The notes beneath the pieces were generated by a model that was not told the DNA's origin, did no database searches, and worked only from the letters and a program-made list of their open reading frames with translations. A DNA stretch of 64,000 nucleotides from Candidatus Eiseniibacteriota bacterium (GTDB taxonomy: Bacteria > Orphanbacterota > Orphanbacteria > Orphanbacterales > Orphanbacteraceae), in NCBI GenBank assembly GCA_024276995.1, contig JAJRWB010000054.1:48830-112829 (forward strand). The letters are read 5' to 3'. Below are positions 36,101 to 45,135 of this stretch, piece after piece. The translations under genes were made by a program, and so were the position numbers. The first letter of the stretch is position 1. The number at the start of each line of letters is the position of its first letter.

Positions 36101-37093
36101 ATGAAAATCAGCCGATTGGCTCTTTTCGGCTTTCTTTTGCTTATCCTTCCCGAACTCTCCCACGCCGCGGGAGCGAAATATGCGGGCGAATTCCTCTCCA
36201 CCGGAATCGGTGCGCGCGCACTCGGTATGGGAGGCGCCTTCGTCTCGGTCGCCGATGACGCATCGGCGAGTTATTGGAACCCGGCGGGGATGATCTTCGT
36301 CCGTAGACGGGAAGTGGTGATGATGCACTCGGAGCGGTTCGGCGACCTGGTGAATTACGACACCGGCAGCTATGTGCAGCAGCTCGGCACGGACAACGAG
36401 CATCGCGCCGCTTTCGGATTCTCCTTCCTGCGCGTCGGCGTCGACGACATCCCCTACACCCGCCTCGTGGTGGACAACAACGGCGTGACCCGTCCCGGCA
36501 TCGACAGGCTCGTCTCGGAGGCGGACTGGGGTTTCTATCTCTCGTACGCGCGGCTGATGAACCGCACTCTTTCGCTCGGCGGCAACGTAAAGGTGATCCG
36601 CAAGAGCGTGGGGGACGACTCCGCCCTCGGTTTCGGCTTCGACGTAGCGGCGCTCTACAAGCCGTGGCGGCGACTCTCCCTGGGACTGAACCTCCAGGAC
36701 GCCACCTCCACATTCCTCATCTGGAACGCCGAAACGGAGACGATCCTCCCGATGGCGAGGGTCGGGCTCTCCTACCCGTTCCTCTTCCCGTCGCTCAAGG
36801 GGAAGCTGACCGTGGCGACCGGACTCGACATCCGTTTCGAGGGAAGGAAAACCGCCACCGCCTACTGGATCGGCGAGGCGAGCGCCGACGTCCGCCTCGG
36901 CCTCGAGTACTGGTACGACGATATCGTGGCGATCCGTCTCGGCCAGGAGCGGAGCGAAGAGGCCGATTTCATGGCGGGCGCGGGATTGCGCCTCCCGTTC
37001 AGCGGCAACACGCTCGGTCTCGACTACGCTTTCCTGAGCAACGGCTTCGACCTCGACGATACCCACAGGGTCTCCGCGTCGCTCATCTTCTGA
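36101..37093 (+). CDS. PorV/PorQ-family outer-membrane beta-barrel protein
   Basis: A 330-residue exported protein. A signal peptide (about 1-22, LALFGFLLLILPELSHA) is followed by the diagnostic family start FLSTGIGARALGMGGAFVSV and SASYWNPAGM, then alternating beta strands to a C-terminal phenylalanine (HRVSASLIF) typical of outer-membrane barrels. PorV binds and shuttles type IX secretion substrates in Bacteroidetes. Relatives occur widely in FCB-group candidate phyla, where the function is less clear. A secreted protein with a T9SS/FlgD-like tail lies at the other end of this window. It has its own promoter. Confidence 0.85.
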   Translation: MKISRLALFGFLLLILPELSHAAGAKYAGEFLSTGIGARALGMGGAFVSVADDASASYWNPAGMIFVRRREVVMMHSERFGDLVNYDTGSYVQQLGTDNEHRAAFGFSFLRVGVDDIPYTRLVVDNNGVTRPGIDRLVSEADWGFYLSYARLMNRTLSLGGNVKVIRKSVGDDSALGFGFDVAALYKPWRRLSLGLNLQDATSTFLIWNAETETILPMARVGLSYPFLFPSLKGKLTVATGLDIRFEGRKTATAYWIGEASADVRLGLEYWYDDIVAIRLGQERSEEADFMAGAGLRLPFSGNTLGLDYAFLSNGFDLDDTHRVSASLIF

Positions 37094-37114
37094 GCTTTCC
37101 CGTCCCGATCGCGG

Positions 37115-37143
37115 TTGACAGGGGCCGCACCGCAACCTACAAT
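37115..37143 (+). promoter_or_regulatory. Near-consensus promoter for lapA-lapB
   Basis: TTGACA (37115-37120), exactly 17 nt, TACAAT (37138-37143): the strongest housekeeping-sigma promoter in the window. Predicted start near 37150, about 38 nt before the lapA ATG. Confidence 0.75.
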
Positions 37144-37187
37144 CCCATGGTCCGTTCGTGCGCGGTGTTCACGCTTACAAAGGACAC

Positions 37188-37535
37188 ATGGCGATGGCTA
37201 GAATGTTCGGTTATTTCCTGCTCCTCGTCCTCGTTCTGATGATCGTCACCGTGGCGATCCGGAACCCGGCGACCACGGTGGACGTGGACCTTTACTTCGG
37301 GAAATTCATCGACGTGCCGCTCGTGCAGGCGCTCTTCGTCGCCTTCCTGCTCGGTTCGCTCATGACGTTTCTCTCCCTCGTGGGAAATACCATACGGCTG
37401 AAATTTTCGATCCGAAAACTCACCGGCAGGATACGGGAGTACGAGCAGGAACTCACCGCCATACGCAATATTCCCGTCGAAGAGTCCGCGCGGCGGGAAG
37501 AGGAATCGTCCCCCGCGGTCGCCGGTCCCGAATAG
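37188..37535 (+). CDS. lapA: LapA-family (DUF1049) membrane protein
   Basis: A small inner-membrane protein of 115 residues. It has two membrane segments (about 6-24, FGYFLLLVLVLMIVTVAI, and about 45-65, VQALFVAFLLGSLMTFLSL) and a cytoplasmic coiled-coil tail (KLTGRIREYEQELTAI). LapA assembles with LapB at the inner membrane in E. coli, where the pair tunes LPS synthesis through LpxC turnover. Here it precedes a lapB homolog by 9 nt, the same order. The ATG at 37188 sits only 3 nt after AAGGA; the ATG at 37194 has better spacing and may be the real start. Confidence 0.85.
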   Translation: MAMARMFGYFLLLVLVLMIVTVAIRNPATTVDVDLYFGKFIDVPLVQALFVAFLLGSLMTFLSLVGNTIRLKFSIRKLTGRIREYEQELTAIRNIPVEESARREEESSPAVAGPE

Positions 37536-37544
37536 GCGCCGCCC

Positions 37545-38750
37545 ATGAGCAAGCTTTCCGGCTGGGACGGGCTCTTCCTCTACATCGCCGTCGCGGTGAC
37601 CGCCGCGATCCTCTTTCTTCTTCTGAGAAGGCTTTTCCGGAAGAAACCGGCCGAAGGCCGGTACGTGGAAGCGCTCAGCGCTCTTCTCGCCGGCGACGAG
37701 GAGAAGGCCCTCGCCGACCTGAGACAGACGGTGCAGGCGGAGCAATCGAATGTCGACGCCTACCTCCGCCTGGGGAATCTCCTTCGGAAGCGGGGAGCGG
37801 TCAACCGCGCCCTCAGGATCCACCGCGATCTCGATGTGGGGACTTTCTTCCGGAGGAAACTGACGGCATCGGAGAAGTGCCGCATCCGCGAAGCGATCGC
37901 CGACGACCTTCTCGCCGCCCGCCGGCCCGACGAGGCGCTCGCCGTGCTCGACGAACTCCTCCGCAGAGACAGGACGAACCGGCGGATCCGGCTGAAGATG
38001 GTGGCGATTCACGAGCGACGTTCCGACTGGGAACGCGCCTTCGAACTCTACCGGGAAAGTTTCCGCGTGCGAAAGGAGAACGTCCCCGACCGGATCGCCC
38101 GTTACCGCGCCTTCTGCGGCGCATCGCTTCTCGCGGCGGGCGAGAAGAAGCGCGCCGTCCGGGCGTTCCAGGACGCCCTCAAGATCGACCCGTCGTCACC
38201 CGAGGCGCTCTACCGCCTCGGCGCCCTTCGCCTCGAGGAGGGGAATGCCGGCGACGCGGTCGGCCTGTGGAAGCGATTTCACCAGGCGAATCCATCCCAA
38301 GCCTGGCTCACCTTCGAACGCCTGGAGAGCGCCCTTTTCGAAACAGGGGACCTCAACCAGGTGGAGGGAATCTACAAGGCGATTCTCGAGGACGAACCGG
38401 ACGACGAGAAAACGATGATCGCGCTCTCATCATTCTATATGAGAAAAGGTGACTCGGAAGAGGCGCTCCGTCTCGGTCGGCGGGCCGCCGAAAGGCATCC
38501 CCTCTCCCTGGACGCCCAGGAACACTACCTCCTCCTTCTCGCGCGACTTGTCGAGGGGGGGGACGGAGCGGACAAGATCCGCGAATACCTCGAGGGTCGA
38601 ACGCGCGGCGTGACGGACCACGTATGCTCCCGGTGCGGTCACACCTCGTCCGAGCCCTTCTGGAGATGTCCGAAATGCCTCGACTGGTACACGTCGAAAC
38701 CGGCCCGCGGAAAACCGAGAAAAGGAGCGGTGCCCGCTGCGCGTGGTTGA
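37545..38750 (+). CDS. lapB: LapB-like TPR protein with C-terminal zinc ribbon
   Basis: A 401-residue protein anchored by an N-terminal membrane segment (about 10-30, YIAVAVTAAILFLLL), followed by about eight TPR-like helical repeats. A C-terminal rubredoxin-like ribbon carries two CxxC pairs (VCSRCGHTS and RCPKCLDW). This is the architecture of E. coli LapB/YciM, an LPS-assembly regulator that recruits FtsH to LpxC. With lapA directly upstream the assignment is good, but whether this organism makes LPS or has LpxC cannot be seen here. Confidence 0.87.
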   Translation: MSKLSGWDGLFLYIAVAVTAAILFLLLRRLFRKKPAEGRYVEALSALLAGDEEKALADLRQTVQAEQSNVDAYLRLGNLLRKRGAVNRALRIHRDLDVGTFFRRKLTASEKCRIREAIADDLLAARRPDEALAVLDELLRRDRTNRRIRLKMVAIHERRSDWERAFELYRESFRVRKENVPDRIARYRAFCGASLLAAGEKKRAVRAFQDALKIDPSSPEALYRLGALRLEEGNAGDAVGLWKRFHQANPSQAWLTFERLESALFETGDLNQVEGIYKAILEDEPDDEKTMIALSSFYMRKGDSEEALRLGRRAAERHPLSLDAQEHYLLLLARLVEGGDGADKIREYLEGRTRGVTDHVCSRCGHTSSEPFWRCPKCLDWYTSKPARGKPRKGAVPAARG

Positions 38751-39799
38751 TCGCCTTCTTCCTCCTCGCGCTCGCGCCCGGTCGCGCCGCCCGCGGGGAA
38801 GACGGGCCGCTCGCAAAGGCGGAAGAATGGATCCGCCTCGGACGGCTCGATAAGGCGCGCGCCGAGCTCCGCCGCGTGGCGAAGGAAAACGCGTCGAGCG
38901 CCGTGGCGATCGACGCCGCCCTTCGGGAAATCGATCTCGAGGTGGACGGTGCCGTATGCCTCGCCGACCTCGAGGCGCTCGCCCACTCGACGGGGAGCGG
39001 GAAGGTCCGATTCGCCCTGGGAAAATACCGCTACGCCGTGGGCGCCTACGCCGCCGCGGCGTCGGACTTCGCCGCCGCGGCGCACGGATTCGACGGGGTG
39101 GACCGCTTGGAGGCGCGCTTCTGGGAGGGGGCGAGTCTCCTGGCGGCCGGGGAGTCCCGCGAAGGTCTCGATCGCCTTGCGGCTCTCGCCGGGTCGGCCG
39201 CCGGCGAGAGCGTTCCGTCGGACAGGGCGCGCTTCCTCGCCGCACAGATCTACGGAGCGCGGGGGGAGCCGAAGGAGTGCCTCGCCCTGATCGCTCCCCT
39301 CGCCGAAGGGAAGGGAGACTTCGCCCTTCCATCTCTCCTTCTCGAGGCGCGCTCCCGGATCGCCCTGGGCGATACGGCGTTGGGACGGGAGAAACTCGAC
39401 GAACTCATCACCCTGTCGCCCAGGAGCGCCGAAGCGGCCGCCGCCAGGGAGGAACGGCTCGCCCTTCTCGCATCGGAGGCAACGCCCCGCGACGCGGGAG
39501 AGGGTTGGTACGTCCAGATCGGCCTTTTCACCGGTGTCGAGAACGCGAAGCGCTTCCTCGCTCTCCGGCGCCGGGAGGGTGTCGGCGCCATCGAGATCTA
39601 CCGGGAAAACCGCGACGGAACGGACGTCTTTCCCGTGCGGATCGGCCCCTTCCGGGAGGAGAATCAGGCGCGCGCCGCCGTGGAGAACCTCGCGCGCCGG
39701 GGGATCGAAGGGACGCCGGTCCACGTCGGATCGCCGGAAGAGGGCGCCGGCGACGCGAAGGCGCGTTTAACCGGGCCGGTGGGGGAGAGTGAAGCGACG
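38747..39799 (+). CDS. Exported TPR-SPOR protein whose frame continues into mutS
   Basis: About 350 codons encode a hydrophobic N-terminus (IAFFLLALAPGRAARG, signal-like), helical TPR-like repeats and a C-terminal SPOR domain (GWYVQIGLFTGVENAKRFL, then VFPVRIGPFREENQARAAV). I chose the TTG at 38747, which overlaps the lapB stop as TTGA like many genes here; an ATG at 38675 would give a more basic signal-peptide start. No stop follows: the frame runs straight into mutS at 39800. One extra G in the G5 run at 39781-39785 would create a TGA nine bases before the mutS ATG. So this is probably a separate gene with a lost or miscalled stop. Confidence 0.65.
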
Positions 39800-42397
39800 A
39801 TGGCTCCGAAAACCCCGATGATGCGACAGTACCGGGAGATCAAGGCGAAGCACCCCGACGCGATCCTCTTCTTCCGGCTCGGCGACTTCTACGAGATGTT
39901 CTTCGACGATGCCGTCACCGCCTCGCGGGTGCTTGGCCTCACGCTCACCTCACGGGGAAAGGACGGCGGCGAACCGATCCCCCTTGCCGGCGTGCCGTGG
40001 CACAAGGCGGAGCATTATGTCGACCGTCTCCTGAAGGCGGGCTACCGCGTGGCGGTTTGCGATCAGATGGAGGATCCCCGCAAGGCGAAAGGTCTCGTGA
40101 AACGGGAGGTGACCGAGGTGGTTACCCCCGGCACCGCCCTCGGCGGTGCTACGCTGGAAAACAAAGAGGCGAACTACCTCCTCGCCCTCCGGGTGAACGG
40201 TGAACGCGCCGGGCTCGCCGCGATCGACGTGACCACAGGCGATTTCCGCCTCGGCGAATTTCCCATCGACGAGCTGGCGGAGGAGGTTTCGCGATTCTGC
40301 CCGGCGGAAGTGATCGTACCGCGCGGCGTCTGCGACAACACGCTTTTCGAACACCTCGACAAGGTCCCGGCGCTCACCGAACTGGAGGAATGGCGGTTCG
40401 ATCCGGAAGAGGGGGAGCGTCTTCTCAAGACGCACTTCCGCGTCGAAACCCTCGACGGTTTCGGCTGCTCCGCCTTCCCTCTCGGCATCGCCGCGGCGGG
40501 CGTCCTCCTCGGGTACCTCCGCGACCTCGGGCGGGACGACCTGAGCCACGTCGACCGCCTTTCTCTCATCGACAACGAGAAGCATCTCGTCCTCGACGAG
40601 ACGACCCGGAGAAATCTGGAACTCTTCCGTCCCTTGAGAGAGGGGCCGGTGAAGACGACACTCCTTTCGGTGATCGACGAGACGGTTACCGCCATGGGGG
40701 GGAGGCTCCTGAGGGAGTGGATGATGCGCCCGTTGCGCGTCGTGATGGAGATCGACGATCGACTCGACGCCGTGGGGGAAGCAGCGGAGCGGGGCGCGTG
40801 GCGCGCGGAGTGTCGTGAAAACCTCGCCCGCTTCGCCGATATCGAACGGCTCGCCGGGAAGCTCGTTCTCGGACGGGGAAGCCCGCGCGATCTCACGGCG
40901 TTGAAAGAGACGCTCCGCCTCGTGCCCGACCTGGCCGGGAGGACCGCCGGCGCGCGCAGCCGTCTTTTCGCCCGCCTTGCCGCCGGCATCGACCCCCTCA
41001 CGCCGCTCGCCGATCTGATCCACGAGGCGATCGTCGACTCTCCCCCCGCCATGGTGCGCGACGGCGGGGTGATCCGCCCCGGGTATCACGAGGAACTCGA
41101 CGAGCTGAGAGGCATCGGGAACAGCGGCCAGGAGTGGATCATCGAGTTCCAGCGGCGCGAACGGGAACGGACCGGTATCCCCACGCTGAAGGTGGCGTTC
41201 AACAAGGTGTTCGGTTACTACATCGAGATCTCCAGGGCGAAATCGAAGGATGTTCCGCCGACCTATGTGAGGAAACAGACCCTCGTCAACGCGGAACGAT
41301 TCATCACGCCGGAACTGAAGGAACAGGAAGACCGGATCCTCGGCGCCGAGGAAAGAATCCGGGAGATGGAGGAGGAACTCTTCCTCGAGGTGCGCCGTGC
41401 GGCGGCATCCGAGGCGGTCCGCCTGAGGCGCACCGGGGAGAATGCGGCGGCGATCGACGTCCTCTTCGCCCTGGGCGAGGCGGCGGCGAAGAGGAGATAC
41501 TGCCGCCCGAAGGTGAACGACGGAACACGAACGGTGATCCGCGGCGGTCGCCATCCGGTGGTCGAGACGATTCTCCCCCCGGGCAACTTCATCCCCAACG
41601 ACACGCGGATCGACTGCGACGAAAGCCAGATCCACCTGATCACCGGGCCGAACATGGCGGGGAAATCGACGTATCTCCGCCAGGTGGCACTCATCCAGTA
41701 CCTCGCCCAACTCGGCTCGTGGGTGAGCGCCGATTCGGCCGAGCTCGGTGTGGCCGACCGCATCTTCACCCGGGTCGGCGCCTCGGACGATCTTGCGCGC
41801 GGGCAGAGCACGTTCCTCGTGGAGATGACCGAGACGGCGAACATTCTCCACAACGCCACGAACCGCTCGCTGATCCTGCTCGACGAGATCGGGAGGGGAA
41901 CGTCGACGTTAGACGGCGTCTCCATCGCGTGGGCGGTGGTGGAGTTCCTTCACAAGGAAAGCTCCATCGCCGCGAGAACCCTCTTCGCCACCCATTACCA
42001 CGAACTCGCCGATCTCGCCGACCGGCTCGAGAGGGTGCGCAACTTCTCGGTGCGCGTGAAGGAGTGGAACGACAAGGTGGTCTTCCTGAGGCGGATCGTT
42101 CCCGGCTCGGTCGACCGGAGCTACGGCATCCAGGTCGCGCGTCTCGCCGGGCTGCCGAACGAAGTGATCCGGCGGGCGAAACAGGTGCTCCGCCACCTGG
42201 AGAAGGAGCACGGCAACGCGCCGCTTCGCATTTCGTCCGTCGGCGACACGCCGCAGATCGACATGTTCCAGAGGGAACGCGAGGAGATTCTCGAGGAGAT
42301 CGTGAACTTGGTACCAGAAGAATTGACCCCTCTCGAGGCGCTCCGGAAACTGACCGAACTGAAGCGGCGCATCGCCGGCACCGACGAGGGGAGGTAA
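39800..42397 (+). CDS. mutS: DNA mismatch repair protein MutS
   Basis: A complete 865-residue MutS that recognises mismatches as a clamp-forming ATPase. It begins MAPKTPMMRQYREIKA, has the mismatch-contacting GDFYEMF motif near residue 35, the ABC-type Walker A GPNMAGKSTYLRQ, Walker B LLDEIGRGTSTLDG, and the C-terminal helix-turn-helix. The ATG at 39800 matches the family's usual N-terminus and has GGGGGAG about 12 nt upstream. The open frame extends upstream through an exported SPOR protein, which is unlikely to belong to a cytoplasmic repair enzyme. mutL follows after 3 nt. Confidence 0.95.
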   Translation: MAPKTPMMRQYREIKAKHPDAILFFRLGDFYEMFFDDAVTASRVLGLTLTSRGKDGGEPIPLAGVPWHKAEHYVDRLLKAGYRVAVCDQMEDPRKAKGLVKREVTEVVTPGTALGGATLENKEANYLLALRVNGERAGLAAIDVTTGDFRLGEFPIDELAEEVSRFCPAEVIVPRGVCDNTLFEHLDKVPALTELEEWRFDPEEGERLLKTHFRVETLDGFGCSAFPLGIAAAGVLLGYLRDLGRDDLSHVDRLSLIDNEKHLVLDETTRRNLELFRPLREGPVKTTLLSVIDETVTAMGGRLLREWMMRPLRVVMEIDDRLDAVGEAAERGAWRAECRENLARFADIERLAGKLVLGRGSPRDLTALKETLRLVPDLAGRTAGARSRLFARLAAGIDPLTPLADLIHEAIVDSPPAMVRDGGVIRPGYHEELDELRGIGNSGQEWIIEFQRRERERTGIPTLKVAFNKVFGYYIEISRAKSKDVPPTYVRKQTLVNAERFITPELKEQEDRILGAEERIREMEEELFLEVRRAAASEAVRLRRTGENAAAIDVLFALGEAAAKRRYCRPKVNDGTRTVIRGGRHPVVETILPPGNFIPNDTRIDCDESQIHLITGPNMAGKSTYLRQVALIQYLAQLGSWVSADSAELGVADRIFTRVGASDDLARGQSTFLVEMTETANILHNATNRSLILLDEIGRGTSTLDGVSIAWAVVEFLHKESSIAARTLFATHYHELADLADRLERVRNFSVRVKEWNDKVVFLRRIVPGSVDRSYGIQVARLAGLPNEVIRRAKQVLRHLEKEHGNAPLRISSVGDTPQIDMFQREREEILEEIVNLVPEELTPLEALRKLTELKRRIAGTDEGR

Positions 42398-42400
42398 CCG

Positions 42401-44194
42401 GTGGCGCAACCGGTAATCCACGTCCTCCCGGAGCTGGTGGCGAGCCGGATCGCGGCGGGCGAAGTGGTGGAACGGCCCGCGTCGGTGGTGAAGGAGTTGA
42501 TCGAAAACGCTCTCGACGCCGGCGCGACGCAGATCGAAATCGCCGTGGAGGAGAGCGGCATCCGCGCGATCCGTGTCGCCGACGACGGCTGCGGCATGGG
42601 CGCGGAAGATGCCCGGCTCGCCTTCGAACGCCACGCCACGAGTAAGATCGAAAGCGCGGAGCAGCTCGAATCGCTCGGTACCTTCGGTTTTCGCGGCGAG
42701 GCGCTCCCGAGTATCGCGTCGGTTTCCGACGTCACCCTCCTCACATCGGACGGACGAGGCGAAGGGATGGAGATCACCCTGCGGGGAGGAAACTTCGAAT
42801 CGGAAGGGATGCGGAGCCGGACGAGGGGCACCACCATCGAGGTGCGGAATCTTTTTCACAACACCCCGGCGCGGCGGAAATTCCTCAAGAGCGAACAGGC
42901 GGAGGAGCGGCAGATCCGAAGGGCGGTGATGGCCCACGCGTTCGCCCAGGTGAAGGTGGCGTTCCGCTACGTGAAGGACGGCGACGAGCTCTTCCGCCTG
43001 CCGGCGACGGACGACCTGAAAGCGAGGATCGCCGCGCTTTATGGGCATGATTTCGCCGCCACCCTCGTCCCCGTGGCGGGAAGCGAGAAAGGGCCGGTGA
43101 TCTCGGGGTACGTATCGAACATCGACGCCCATCACGGCAACAGGGCCCGGCAGTTCTTCACGGTGAACGCCAGGCCGGTGCAACAGCCACTCCTCGCCCA
43201 GGCGGTGACCGTCGCCTTCCGCGACGTCCTTCCGCCGAAGCGTTTCCCGGCGCTCTTCCTATCGGTTCGGATCGACCCGTCGTACGTCGACGTCAACATC
43301 CATCCGACGAAGCGGGAGGTCCGCTTCTCTCCCGAAAGGACGGTCTTCTCCGCCGTCCAGTCGGCCGTGGGAAGGGCGATCCGCTCGGAAGGGAGCGTGC
43401 CGTCGTTCTGGCGTGAAACGCGTCCGGCCGGCCGGCACGCAGACCGGACGTCGCACCTCCCCACCGCCACCGGGCCGGCGCTCCCCCTCGGCGGGGAAGG
43501 GGAGGGATCGGCGGCGTGGACCTACCATCCCCGCACCGACGCCGACCGCCGTGACGGGATCCGCGCACAGAACGTCGCCGCGCCCGGCACCGCGCCGGGG
43601 GAAGGGGAGCGCTGGATCGACCGGCTCGACTTGGGAAACATCCTGCAGGTGGGACTCACCTTCCTCGTCGCCGCCGGACCGCGGGGGATCGTGGTGGTCG
43701 ACCAGCACACCGCCCATGAAAGGATTCTTTTCGAAGAGGTGCGCCGCGCCATCGCCGGCTCGAGCGGCGCGTCGCAACAGCTCCTTCTCCCCGAGACGAT
43801 CGAAACCGATCCCGAGACGATCACCGTGGTGGAGGAGTACGCCGAGACGATCGCCGCCGCCGGGTTCGCCTTGCGCCCCGCCGGACCGAGGTCGGTTCTT
43901 CTCGAGGCGGTTCCCGCCGGGATCCGCGACGCCGGGCCCTCCGTCTTCCTGCGTGATTTCCTCGAAGGGCTCCGGGAAGAGGGGAAGGGGGATCGGTCGA
44001 AGAGCCGCCATGTGGCGGCCACCGTGGCGTGTCACGGTGCCGTGCGGGCCGGAGACTCCCTATCCCCCGCCGAGCGGGCCGGCCTGTTCCGGCGCCTCGC
44101 ACGGTGCGAACAGCCGCTCCGCTGTCCCCACGGGAGGCCGACGTTTCTCAACCTCACGCTCGGCGAGCTGGCGAGGCGCTTTCAACGCGAATGA
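42401..44194 (+). CDS. mutL: DNA mismatch repair protein MutL
   Basis: A 597-residue GHKL ATPase that couples MutS recognition to strand incision. The N-terminal domain has the N-box ELIENALDAGA, DDGCGM and GFRGEALPSI. A basic disordered linker (about 325-410) follows. The C-terminal domain has DQHTAHERILFE, a variant of the endonuclease motif DQHAxxExxxxE, plus CHGAVRAGD and CPHGRPT. The enzyme is therefore probably a nicking MutL, as in bacteria without MutH. Start GTG at 42401. Its stop overlaps miaA as ATGA, giving the common mutS-mutL-miaA order. Confidence 0.95.
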   Translation: MAQPVIHVLPELVASRIAAGEVVERPASVVKELIENALDAGATQIEIAVEESGIRAIRVADDGCGMGAEDARLAFERHATSKIESAEQLESLGTFGFRGEALPSIASVSDVTLLTSDGRGEGMEITLRGGNFESEGMRSRTRGTTIEVRNLFHNTPARRKFLKSEQAEERQIRRAVMAHAFAQVKVAFRYVKDGDELFRLPATDDLKARIAALYGHDFAATLVPVAGSEKGPVISGYVSNIDAHHGNRARQFFTVNARPVQQPLLAQAVTVAFRDVLPPKRFPALFLSVRIDPSYVDVNIHPTKREVRFSPERTVFSAVQSAVGRAIRSEGSVPSFWRETRPAGRHADRTSHLPTATGPALPLGGEGEGSAAWTYHPRTDADRRDGIRAQNVAAPGTAPGEGERWIDRLDLGNILQVGLTFLVAAGPRGIVVVDQHTAHERILFEEVRRAIAGSSGASQQLLLPETIETDPETITVVEEYAETIAAAGFALRPAGPRSVLLEAVPAGIRDAGPSVFLRDFLEGLREEGKGDRSKSRHVAATVACHGAVRAGDSLSPAERAGLFRRLARCEQPLRCPHGRPTFLNLTLGELARRFQRE

Positions 44195-45135
44195 ACGCCC
44201 CCCCTCCACCGGTGCTCGCCCTGGGCGGTCCGACGGCGTGCGGCAAGACGGCCACCGCCATCGAGCTCGCCCGCCTTCTCGGCGGCGAGATCATTTCCGC
44301 CGACGCGCGGCAGATCTACCGCTATCTCGATATCGGCACGGCGAAGGCGAGCGGTCGCGAGCGGTCGATGGCGCGTCATCATCTCATCGACTTTCTCGAA
44401 CCGGACGAGCCGTACGACGCCGGCCGCTTCGCCTGCGACGCGCTTCGCGCCGTGAAGGAGATCCGCGCGCGCGACGGTCTTCCGATCGTCGCGGGAGGGA
44501 CGGGGCTGTACATACGCGCCCTCCTCCGCGGCCTCGATGTCGGCGTGGGAAGAGACGATTCGATTCGCAAGGAACTGCACGAACGGATCGAACAGGAGGG
44601 AACCGTTCCTCTTCACGCCGAGCTCGGCCGCATCGACCCGGCGGCCGCCGCGCGCATCCACCCGAACGACCCGGTGCGCATCGTCCGCGCCCTCGAAGTG
44701 TACCGGCTCACCGGGAAACCGATCTCCGCCCACCATGCCGCCGCCCGGCCGGCGCCGGTGGAAGGGCGCCTCGCCGTGCTCACCCTTCCGAAGGAGAAAC
44801 TTTATGAGCGGATCGACAGCCGGTTCGACCTGATGATGGAAGCGGGCTTCCTCGAAGAGGTGCGCTCGATTCTCGACCGGGGCTTCGACCGGTCGCTCCC
44901 GTGTTTCCGATCTCCCGGCTACCGCGAGCTGATCTCCCACCTGATCGACGGGGTTCCTCTCGACGAGGCGGTGCGCACGGCGAAGCGGGAGCATCGTCGC
45001 TATGCAAAAAGGCAGCTCACCTGGTTCCGGAAGGAGCGCGGCGCTTTTCGCGTCGATCTCGACGAGGCGGGAGGGAGTGCCGGCGCCGCGCGGCGGATCG
45101 CCGAGTGGTACAATGGAACGGGAGAAACGGGATGA
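44191..45135 (+). CDS. miaA: tRNA dimethylallyltransferase
   Basis: A 314-residue enzyme that adds the isopentenyl group to A37 of tRNAs reading UNN codons. The P-loop is GGPTACGKTATA, the substrate motif DARQIYRYLDIGTAK, and the C-terminal conserved stretch KRQLTWFRKE. The ATG at 44191 overlaps the mutL stop as ATGA; the longer open frame upstream is a shadow of mutL. tRNA-Cys and tRNA-Leu(TAA) in this window are of the class that MiaA modifies. Confidence 0.95.
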   Translation: MNAPPPPVLALGGPTACGKTATAIELARLLGGEIISADARQIYRYLDIGTAKASGRERSMARHHLIDFLEPDEPYDAGRFACDALRAVKEIRARDGLPIVAGGTGLYIRALLRGLDVGVGRDDSIRKELHERIEQEGTVPLHAELGRIDPAAAARIHPNDPVRIVRALEVYRLTGKPISAHHAAARPAPVEGRLAVLTLPKEKLYERIDSRFDLMMEAGFLEEVRSILDRGFDRSLPCFRSPGYRELISHLIDGVPLDEAVRTAKREHRRYAKRQLTWFRKERGAFRVDLDEAGGSAGAARRIAEWYNGTGETG

